Shown: one piece after another, positions 1 through 5,838 of the stretch
Position numbering within the stretch: the stretch's first letter is position 1
Layout of the letters: the number at the start of each line of letters is the position of its first letter
Assembly: GCF_001672815.1 (NCBI RefSeq)
Contig: NZ_LZKK01000103.1
Location: 1 to 37,833 of the forward strand
Length of the DNA stretch: 37,833 bases
Source: Mycobacterium sp. E796
Lineage (GTDB): Bacteria > Actinomycetota > Actinomycetes > Mycobacteriales > Mycobacteriaceae
Direction: 5' to 3'
Notes under the pieces: model-generated
Told to the model about the DNA's origin: nothing
Databases searched by the model: none
The model's input: the letters and a program-made list of their open reading frames with translations, nothing else
Made by a program: the position numbers and the translations under genes

Positions 1-219
1 CCCGTCCGGATCGCGAATCATCGCCATCGCCTCGTTAACCGTCTCCTCGACCACCGCTCCCCCGAACTCCGCGACCTTCTTCAGCGCGCCGGCGAGATCA
101 GACACCGAGAACGAGATGTGCGTCAGCCCAATCTGATCCATGACGCGTTCCGACCCGGCGTGAACCCGGCGCTTCGAGTAGTCCATGAGTTCGAGCACGA
201 AGCCGTCGCGCACCAAGTA
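1..219 (-). pseudogene. VOC (glyoxalase-fold) gene fragment, left inverted copy
   Basis: Reading leftwards from 219, about 73 codons encode a VOC-type sequence (YLVRDGFVLELMDYSKRR, then GLTHISFSVSDL, ending RDPDG at the window edge). The GLTHISFSVSDL strand and the final RDPDG turn are typical of the C-terminal beta-alpha-beta-beta-beta module of glyoxalase/dioxygenase-fold proteins. The reading frame has no start here: upstream of 219 it runs into the antisense of the second copy. The last 26 or so codons are repeated in the opposite orientation at 219-295, so the gene is folded back on itself. The substrate cannot be told. It is either a real inversion/duplication or a chimeric contig end. 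Confidence 0.6.
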
Positions 220-295
220 GGTCGCGGAGTTCGGGGGAGCGGTGGTCGAGGAGACGGTTAACGAGGCGATGGCGATGATTCGCGATCCGGACGGG
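1..295. repeat. Perfect 77-bp inverted repeat with 141-bp spacer
   Basis: Positions 1-77 are the exact reverse complement of 219-295; identity stops at 78/218. The left arm may extend beyond the window edge. Both arms encode the same VOC residues (VAEFGGAVVEE to RDPDG). A snap-back structure touching the sequence end is typical of chimeric reads at contig ends, but a genuine inverted duplication would look the same. Confidence 0.9.
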
Positions 296-352
296 CAGCT
301 GTTGGAACTGCTCTCGGACGCGTGGCTGAAGATGTTGCCACTGCGCCCTTAG
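221..352 (+). pseudogene. VOC (glyoxalase-fold) gene fragment, right copy with the true C-terminus
   Basis: The frame starting VAEFGGAVVEE continues through RDPDGQLLELL to a TAG stop at 350-352, so it supplies the C-terminal 43 codons of the VOC gene whose middle part lies in reverse on the left. The codon directly before it (218-220) is TAG, so nothing upstream can be translated into it. RDPDGxxxEL is the usual end of the metal-binding VOC module, the Glu being the common last metal ligand. It is the remnant of a host gene, not a functional one in this arrangement. Confidence 0.6.
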
Positions 353-782
353 TGCGGCTGCCAGCGCGAAACGATAGAACTCGAAACAGTCGTCGGCCTC
401 TCTCCAGCCTGCGATTAGGACTGTGCTCGGCGCGGCTGGGCCAAACTGGCGACCTACGGTCTGTCAATAAGGCCTCTCGCAGAACCGCCAGTCGCTCGTT
501 GTCCTGCGCTGGCACCAGAAGATTTGGTCCTCGACCGGGTGCGGCGTCGCCTGGTTGGCCAGCGATTCGGGTCGTCGCGGCAGTTTGGATACCTTGATCG
601 GTGCAGTCGGACAGACTCAGGCCTGCCGCGATATCCGCAATAGTCACATCTGAGCCGAAAAGCCGACTGAACACTCCCGAAGAAGAGTGTTCAGATGTTG
701 CGTACGGGCGTCGCCCTTCACGTGGAATGCGAAGGCCATTAAGCGGGCAAGGCCGTGAGGGCGCACAGTCGGAACCCGGTAC
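353..782. other. 430-bp stretch without a convincing gene
   Basis: No reading frame here has both a good start and mycobacterial codon bias. A minus-strand GTG frame beginning at 674 gives a plausible first 70 residues (VFSRLFGSDVTIADIAAG...), but it runs on into the antisense of the VOC fragment, so it could at most be a decayed gene. The notable feature is the 10-bp-arm palindrome at 667-694, listed separately. The left boundary of the foreign island is probably in this stretch. Confidence 0.5.
667..694. promoter_or_regulatory. Perfect palindrome, 10-bp arms and 8-bp centre
   Basis: CTGAACACTC at 667-676 pairs exactly with GAGTGTTCAG at 685-694. No T-run follows on either strand, so an operator is likelier than an intrinsic terminator. 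It does not match the mycobacterial LexA box. It lies 88 bp beyond the 3' end of the leftward small gene ending at 783, and its cognate protein is unknown. Confidence 0.45.
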
Positions 783-980
783 TTATGACCTCAGCAACAG
801 CACGTTGCTCAATTTGCCAGCGATCTCCTTCGCTTCGCCCTTGACCGTGTAGGTTCCCCCGACGGTGTGGATAATTGAGTACGCTGCATCCGACGCTGGT
901 ACAACTGCCACGACATTGTTGGGAAAAATGTAGGCGCCGGTAATCTCTTGGCCTTCCTCCACAATCGTGACTTGCAGCAT
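783..980 (-). CDS. Small beta-rich hypothetical protein (65 aa)
   Basis: ATG at 980 has a clear ribosome site (GAGAGGGG, 5-6 bases upstream). The 65-residue product alternates short beta strands (LQVTIVEEG, AYIFPNNVVAVVPA, AYSIIHTVGGTYTVKG) and ends in a helix, EAKEIAGKLSN. The layout of two strands, a glycine hairpin, a Y-x-V strand and a final E(I/V)xxxL helix resembles the small beta-barrel pattern of FlbD-like proteins, which are frequent on phages and plasmids. That is a likeness of pattern, not a recognised family. No signal peptide or membrane segment is seen. It lies alone in the left part of the island and is divergent from the gene at 1197. Function unknown. Confidence 0.6.
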   Translation of the reverse strand: MLQVTIVEEGQEITGAYIFPNNVVAVVPASDAAYSIIHTVGGTYTVKGEAKEIAGKLSNVLLLRS

Positions 981-1161
981 TGATGCCCCTCTCGGTCAGA
1001 ATGTCGTTGACAGCGGTCCCTACACCGCTCCGCGGCGCAGATGATGTCCACCGGACTGGCGACACGATGCGCCACGCGCCAACGTTACTTGAAGCTTTGC
1101 GCCGCGATTGGAGACATCGATCCTGTGCTTTTCTTCGTGTGACGCTATCGCTCCTCGTGAA

Positions 1162-1196
1162 TTGGCAGGTGTATATACACCTGGTACGGTTGGTGT
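1162..1196 (+). promoter_or_regulatory. SigA-type promoter with a 16-bp palindrome in its spacer; leaderless start
   Basis: TTGGCA (1162-1167) and TACGGT (1185-1190) are spaced by exactly 17 bp, and the -10 is followed after 6 bp by the ATG at 1197, which implies a leaderless transcript. The perfect palindrome AGGTGTATATACACCT (1167-1182) fills the spacer, and its half TGGTGTAT recurs at the start codon (1191-1198). A repressor bound there would block RNA polymerase directly. Confidence 0.6.
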
Positions 1197-1529
1197 ATGA
1201 ACACCGACGCTGCGCTTCAGGCGCTGAAGACTGTGGTTGTTGCAAGCTATACCAACCACACAGTCACCCGAGGTGGGGTAGTGAAGCGAAAGACCGCGGC
1301 TCAGAAGCAGCTCGATATGGCGGTCGCGCAGGCCCTAGTCGCCTTTGCAGTCGACTACGACGGGTTGCCTGGCTACCGAACGCCGGGAAGCCTTTGGAGC
1401 TTCCTCGTCGAGTGGGCCAAAGACGACGGCGATCTCGTGACTCCCCCCGACGCATCAATGCCCAGCGGGTTCCAGCCTTTGCAACACCGACTCGACTACC
1501 AGCTTGTGGCGCCACCTAAACCTGGCTGA
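1197..1529 (+). CDS. Hypothetical protein (110 aa) behind an operator-type promoter
   Basis: The ATG sits 6 bp after a -10 element, so the mRNA is probably leaderless and this start is well determined. The product is soluble, with an N-terminal helix (TDAALQALKTVVVASY), a basic stretch (GGVVKRKTAAQKQ), a central helix (LDMAVAQALVAFAVDY) and a tryptophan-containing segment (GSLWSFLVEWAKDDG). No catalytic motif or known domain is recognised. Codon use is less G/C-biased at third positions than in the flanking chromosome, in keeping with acquired DNA. The palindrome in its promoter suggests tight repression. Its position between a small orphan gene and an RHH regulator fits island cargo, and a link to the Dnd genes is not shown. 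Confidence 0.55.
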   Translation: MNTDAALQALKTVVVASYTNHTVTRGGVVKRKTAAQKQLDMAVAQALVAFAVDYDGLPGYRTPGSLWSFLVEWAKDDGDLVTPPDASMPSGFQPLQHRLDYQLVAPPKPG

Positions 1530-1593
1530 TGAAAGCAGCGCTTCCGCCGTGATGACCGACCGCTTTGAATCGCGGCGCGAGAGAACCGGGCAT

Positions 1594-1627
1594 CGTAAGT
1601 GTCTTACGCCCAAGGTGTGGATATAGT
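1594..1627 (+). promoter_or_regulatory. Promoter with inverted repeat for the RHH gene
   Basis: TATAGT (1622-1627) is a good -10. CGTAAG and CTTACG form a perfect inverted repeat around TGT at 1594-1608, over the expected -35. Ribbon-helix-helix proteins commonly bind such sites in their own promoters, so autoregulation is likely but inferred. Confidence 0.5.
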
Positions 1628-1630
1628 GGC

Positions 1631-1819
1631 ATGCTTCGAGGTGTGCCGAACCAGCCAAAGACACCGCTACGCAGTTTCCGGATTCCGGACGAGCTCTGGG
1701 AAGCCGCGAAGTCCAAAGCTGCAGCTAGGGGCGAAGACCTGAGCACTGTGGTCCGCGCCGCCCTGAGACGCTATGTGAAGCGCAATGACAAACCTGTCGA
1801 AGATGATCCGCTTCGTTAA
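1631..1819 (+). CDS. Ribbon-helix-helix (CopG-like) DNA-binding protein, 62 aa
   Basis: The core LRSFRIPDELWEAAKSKA followed by ARGEDLSTVVRAALRRYV is a standard RHH fold: the beta strand LRSFRIP that would enter the major groove as a dimer, helix A DELWEAAKSKAAARG and helix B STVVRAALRRYV. The tail (KRNDKPVEDD) is charged. ATG 1631 or GTG 1643 are possible starts; both keep the fold, and the -10 at 1622-1627 leaves almost no leader, so GTG 1643 is a real alternative. Such proteins act as repressors, often as antitoxins, but no toxin gene lies next to it: the next gene, dndA, converges from the other strand with a 40-bp gap. It may regulate itself through the repeat at 1594-1608, and possibly the 16-bp palindrome at 1167. 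Confidence 0.75.
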   Translation: MLRGVPNQPKTPLRSFRIPDELWEAAKSKAAARGEDLSTVVRAALRRYVKRNDKPVEDDPLR

Positions 1820-1859
1820 GGACGAACGAGCAACGCAGCCCAGTCACACGGGACGTCGG

Positions 1860-3056
1860 TCACTGCCCTGCGAGTCGCGCGAGTCTGCATACAACCTCTC
1901 CCCACGGCACATCGCCCGTCAGATGGCTCCACGAAAACCGTAAGGCACCTGAGATCCGTTCCGTGCCGAGCCCCGCAGCAACGAGTACATGGCTCGGCTC
2001 GTAACTCTGGGAAGTGCATGCTGACCCATTTGACACCGCAACAACGTCCTTTAGCGCGACGATCGCCGCTTCGGAGTCCACACCCGGAACGGAGAAGTTC
2101 AGCGTTGTCGCCATCGTTCGTGATTCATCGCCGTTGACCGCGATGTTAAGTTGCGCAAGTGCAGCAACCGCCTCGGACTTAAGACGTTGCGCGCGTTCGT
2201 TGCGCTCTCGGTTCTCCTTGAGCGCGAGGGTTGACGCAAGACCAAGACCTGCGACAAGCGGCACGGGGAGCGTGCCTGGCCGCAGTCCTCTTTCTTGTCC
2301 ACCACCGAACATCAAAGGTTCCAGTGGCACTCGCCTGAATCCGCGCCGGCGCATGATCAGCGCACCAATGCCTTTCGGCGCGAAGATTTTGTGTCCAGAC
2401 ACGCTGATCAGGTCGATGCGCTGATGGCGAAGGGGCTCAACGAGTTTGCCGAACGCTTGTGCGGCGTCCACGTGAAAGTATGCATCGTGTTCAGCCATCA
2501 CGCCGGCGACTTCCGCAAGCGGTTGCATCACACCTGTCTCGTTGTTGGCCGCCATGACTGACACCGCCAATGTGTCTGGCCGAAGCGCTGCATGAACTGA
2601 CTCTGCGGTCACCCACCCGCCCGGCTCAGGCCTAATCAGCGTAATTTCAAAACCGCGGTTGGCGAGGATGCCCAATGGTTCGAGGACAGCCTTGTGCTCG
2701 ATCTGAGTCGAAATGATGTGCCGCTTGCCGACACTTTCGCCGTAGGCAGCTAGCCCCAGGAGCGCGATGTTGTCGCTCTCTGTCGCGCCGCTTGTGAAGA
2801 CCACTTCATCCGGCTTCGCCGCCACAACGGCGGCTATCTCAACGCGAGCTCGGCTGACGCGCTCTTTCGCGACTTGGCCGTAGCGGTGCGTCCGGCTTCC
2901 CGAGTTGCCGTACTCCCTTTGCATGTAGGTAAGTACTTCGCGTGCAACACGCGGCTCGACTGGCGTTGTTGCGTTGTTGTCCAGGTAAACCGGACGATCT
3001 GCGCCGTCGTCAGGGTCACGGGCGAGTGTGTTGTCAGTGGGCGCGCCTACCGTCAT
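1860..3056 (-). CDS. dndA: Cysteine desulfurase DndA (phosphorothioation sulfur donor)
   Basis: A PLP-dependent NifS/IscS-type cysteine desulfurase of 398 residues that takes sulfur from L-cysteine as a persulfide and passes it to DndC for DNA backbone phosphorothioation. Seen: the N-terminal YLDNNATTP motif, the PLP-binding ISTQIEHKAV and HVDAAQAFGK segments, the Schiff-base lysine in SVSGHKIFAPKG (K223 from this start) and the catalytic cysteine in SNGSACTSQSYEPSHVL (C347). Start: ATG 3056 has AGAGG about 12 bases upstream and gives the family length. ATG 3086 is an alternative that would add 10 residues. It is divergent from dndBCDE, the classical dnd arrangement. It could also serve iron-sulfur assembly of DndC. 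Confidence 0.93.
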   Translation of the reverse strand: MTVGAPTDNTLARDPDDGADRPVYLDNNATTPVEPRVAREVLTYMQREYGNSGSRTHRYGQVAKERVSRARVEIAAVVAAKPDEVVFTSGATESDNIALLGLAAYGESVGKRHIISTQIEHKAVLEPLGILANRGFEITLIRPEPGGWVTAESVHAALRPDTLAVSVMAANNETGVMQPLAEVAGVMAEHDAYFHVDAAQAFGKLVEPLRHQRIDLISVSGHKIFAPKGIGALIMRRRGFRRVPLEPLMFGGGQERGLRPGTLPVPLVAGLGLASTLALKENRERNERAQRLKSEAVAALAQLNIAVNGDESRTMATTLNFSVPGVDSEAAIVALKDVVAVSNGSACTSQSYEPSHVLVAAGLGTERISGALRFSWSHLTGDVPWGEVVCRLARLAGQ

Positions 3057-3157
3057 GGCACGAAGGTTACCTCTATGTTCGGACATATGTATGGAAGCAC
3101 AGCGCCCGTTGTTTGGATCTTGAGTTCCGTACACGGCACTGGTAAGGATTGACCGTG
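3057..3157. promoter_or_regulatory. Divergent dndA/dndB control region
   Basis: This 100-bp gap must hold promoters for dndA (leftward) and dndBCDE (rightward). It contains the inverted repeat TATGT-TCGG-ACATA at 3074-3087 and a second, CCGT-AC-ACGG at 3127-3136. DndB proteins are known to repress dnd operons by binding upstream of them, so one of these is a candidate operator. The ribosome site for dndB is AAGGA at 3144-3148. The -10/-35 boxes are not clear enough to call. Confidence 0.45.
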
Positions 3158-4309
3158 ATGACCAAGTCCAAGATCAACTCGGGTGAAGTCGCTCGAACAA
3201 CTGCCCGCGCAAGGTCGAGCGCCTTCGAGTACGTGTTTCCCGCCATCCGCGGCGTACAAGCCGGACGCGAGTACTACGTGACAATGTGCCCTCTACGGCT
3301 CATCCCACGTTTGTTCGTATTCGACGAGGAGGAGCTGGTTCCTGAGATGCGCGCCCAGCGCACCCTTAACAAGGCGCGCGTCCCCGAGATCGCGCGCTAC
3401 GTACTGGATAACCCATCAAGCTATGTGTTCTCGGCACTGACTGCTTCCGTCGACGCCGAGGTGAAATTTGAACCTTCTGAGGGCATGGGGCCGAACGAGC
3501 GCGTCGGTACATTGATCATCCCGATGTCTGCCAAGTTCGTCATAAACGATGGGCAGCACCGTAGGGCCGGTATCCAGCAGGCGCTGCTTGAGAACCCCGA
3601 ACTCGGGGACGAAAGCATCGCGATCGTGATGTTCCTCGATGTCGGCCTTGAGCGTTGTCAGCAGATGTTCGCTGATCTCAACCGTTATGCCATCCGACCC
3701 GCGAAGTCGATTGGCGTGCTGTATGACCACCGCGACGAGATGTCGGTCCTGACCAGGCTCGTAGTTCTCAGATCGTCCTTCTTGCGCGATGTGACCGAGA
3801 CTGAGACCAGCAACCTTGCGCAAAGATCCCGGAAGCTGTTTACGCTCTCGGCGCTGTACGCCGCGACAAAAGCATTGCTCGACGGCACCGATCAAGAGCC
3901 CTTCGAGCGCCGCGTCGACCTGGCGGCCACGTTCTGGGAGGTCGTTGCGAATCAGTTCCCGGAGTGGTCGCAGGTCTACACGCGCGACGCTACTGCGGGC
4001 GAGGTGCGCCAGGACTTCATCCACACCCACGGCATCGTGCTTCACGCCCTCGGCAAAGTCGGCAACAGTCTTATTGCCGAGGGTGAGGCGGTGTCGACCT
4101 GGCCGACCATCCTCAAGAGGCTCAAAGACATTGACTGGCACCGCTCGAACGCTGCCACGTGGGAGGGTCGGGCTATGACTGCCGGGCGAGTATCCAAGAA
4201 CGCCACGAATGTCCTGCTGACAGCAGCGGCAATTCGTAATGCGCTTGGTATGCCGCTACCGCCCGACGAGCAACGCGCTGAAGAGGCATTCGCTGGAGGA
4301 GAGAAGTGA
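3158..4309 (+). CDS. dndB: DndB, DGQHR-domain regulator of DNA phosphorothioation
   Basis: The 383-residue product carries the family hallmark NDGQHRRAGIQQAL at about residues 130-143, followed by the conserved FADLNRYAIRPAKSIGVLYD block. DndB is dispensable for modification. In characterised systems it represses dnd transcription and influences how many sites are modified. Start: AAGGA at 3144-3148 lies 9 bases before ATG 3158; GTG 3155 and TTG 3149 are in frame and also possible. It is the first gene of a tightly packed operon: its TGA overlaps the GTG of dndC by 4 bp. A second DndB-like protein is encoded at 9747-11342, so this strain may have two DGQHR regulators with different roles. Confidence 0.92.
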   Translation: MTKSKINSGEVARTTARARSSAFEYVFPAIRGVQAGREYYVTMCPLRLIPRLFVFDEEELVPEMRAQRTLNKARVPEIARYVLDNPSSYVFSALTASVDAEVKFEPSEGMGPNERVGTLIIPMSAKFVINDGQHRRAGIQQALLENPELGDESIAIVMFLDVGLERCQQMFADLNRYAIRPAKSIGVLYDHRDEMSVLTRLVVLRSSFLRDVTETETSNLAQRSRKLFTLSALYAATKALLDGTDQEPFERRVDLAATFWEVVANQFPEWSQVYTRDATAGEVRQDFIHTHGIVLHALGKVGNSLIAEGEAVSTWPTILKRLKDIDWHRSNAATWEGRAMTAGRVSKNATNVLLTAAAIRNALGMPLPPDEQRAEEAFAGGEK

Positions 4310-5838
4310 AGCGTAGCCTGCCAATCCGTCCACGAGAGAAGTCCGCTTTCGACGAACTTGGCTTCTCGGGGACCATCGACGCACTTATCGCCCAGACCCA
4401 GGAGCTCTATCTCGCGGATCATGTCCCCTGGGTTGTGGGCTACTCGGGCGGCAAAGACTCAACCGCAGTCCTGCAGATCGTCTGGCTCGCGCTTGAAGCC
4501 CTGCCGGCAGAACACCGGCGTAAGCATGTCCACGTCATCAGCACCGACACCCTCGTTGAGAATCCGGTCGTGGCTGCATGGGTCACACACTCACTCGATG
4601 TCATGCGTGAAGTGGCAAGCAGCGCCGGCATCCCCCTTACTCCGCACCGCCTTACACCCGCTGTCGCCGACTCGTTCTGGGTCAATCTCATCGGTCGCGG
4701 CTACCCAGCTCCGCGGCCAAAGTTTCGATGGTGTACCGAGCGGCTCAAGATCAAACCTTCGAACTCATTCATCCGACAAATGGTCCGTGCGCACGGAGAG
4801 GCCATCCTTGTGCTCGGCACCCGCAAGGCTGAAAGCTCGGGACGGCACGCTCGTATGTCGGCGTTGGAGTCAAGACGCGTTCGCGATCTACTCAGTCCGA
4901 ATGAATCGCTGCCAAACGCAGTCGTTTATTCGCCCGTGGAGAATTGGTCGAACGATGACGTTTGGACGTTTCTAATGCAGACGCCGAACCCGTGGGGCTA
5001 CTCCAATAAGGAGTTGCTCACCATGTACCAAGGCGCGTCGGCAGACGGTGAGTGCCCCCTGGTGGTCGACTCGAGCACCCCGAGCTGCGGCGACAGTCGA
5101 TTCGGTTGCTGGACATGCACGCTCGTCGATCAGGACAAGTCGATGGCAGCGATGATACAAAACGATGAAGAGAAGGAATGGATGCTGCCGCTCCTCGATC
5201 TGCGCAATGAACTTGACGGCGATGATCGACATCTTCGCGACTTTCGCCGCATGAACGGGTCCGTTCAGCTCTTCCACGGCGAGCCAATCCGTGGTCCCTA
5301 CACGCAAGAGGCCCGCGAGCGTTGGTTGACCAAGCTGCTGGACGCACAGAAGTGGATCAGGGCAAACGGCCCGACCTACGTCCAGTCCTTGGAACTCATT
5401 ACGCTGCCCGAGCTCGAAGAGATCCGCCGCATTTGGGTGGTCGAGAAGCATGAGTTTGAAGACCGCCTGCCGAGGCTCTACCAGAGCGTTGTAGGCGAGC
5501 CGTACCCCGGAAGACCCCTCGACGAGCACCTACCGTTAGGCCCCGAGATGGTCGAAGTGCTGCACGAGGTGGTCGGCGAAGACCGTGTGCACTTCGAGCT
5601 GGTGCGAGAGATGTTGGATATCGAGCAGCGGCACCGGGCGCAGGCGCGGCGGTCGGGTGTCTTCAAGTCGTTGGAAAAAGCGCTGCAGCGCGGATTTTAC
5701 GACGACGAGGCTGACGCGACGCAGCGCGCGCGTGAACGCATGGTGGCAACCGATCGCTCCTCAATGAGCGACGAACCCGACCCACTCGATCGGGCTGATG
5801 GATATGTCCGCGCCATCGATGAAGGCAAAGGCGAATGA
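4306..5838 (+). CDS. dndC: DndC, ATP-pyrophosphatase / iron-sulfur sulfurtransferase
   Basis: A 510-residue protein of the PAPS-reductase/adenine-nucleotide alpha hydrolase family. It activates the DNA phosphate and inserts sulfur delivered by DndA. The PP-loop SGGKDST is at residues 47-53. The cysteines in RWCTER (C143) and the cluster C261, C268, C271 (PSCGDSRFGCWTC) are the expected 4Fe-4S ligands. The C-terminal half is charged and helical. GTG 4306 overlaps the dndB stop (GTGA), and the 3' end overlaps dndD (ATGA), so the proteins should be made in fixed ratio. The key motifs are intact, so the enzyme is probably active. Confidence 0.95.
   Translation: MKRSLPIRPREKSAFDELGFSGTIDALIAQTQELYLADHVPWVVGYSGGKDSTAVLQIVWLALEALPAEHRRKHVHVISTDTLVENPVVAAWVTHSLDVMREVASSAGIPLTPHRLTPAVADSFWVNLIGRGYPAPRPKFRWCTERLKIKPSNSFIRQMVRAHGEAILVLGTRKAESSGRHARMSALESRRVRDLLSPNESLPNAVVYSPVENWSNDDVWTFLMQTPNPWGYSNKELLTMYQGASADGECPLVVDSSTPSCGDSRFGCWTCTLVDQDKSMAAMIQNDEEKEWMLPLLDLRNELDGDDRHLRDFRRMNGSVQLFHGEPIRGPYTQEARERWLTKLLDAQKWIRANGPTYVQSLELITLPELEEIRRIWVVEKHEFEDRLPRLYQSVVGEPYPGRPLDEHLPLGPEMVEVLHEVVGEDRVHFELVREMLDIEQRHRAQARRSGVFKSLEKALQRGFYDDEADATQRARERMVATDRSSMSDEPDPLDRADGYVRAIDEGKGE

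Noticed and set aside
258..674. Minus-strand frame starting VFSRLFGSDVTIADIAAG
   Set aside because: The first 70 residues look protein-like, but the frame continues into the antisense of the VOC fragment and has only a weak ribosome site. It may be a decayed gene; not supported as a CDS.
667..694. LexA/SOS box
   Set aside because: The arms read GAACACTC/GAGTGTTC with an 8-bp centre, unlike the mycobacterial SOS box TCGAAC-N4-GTTCGA.
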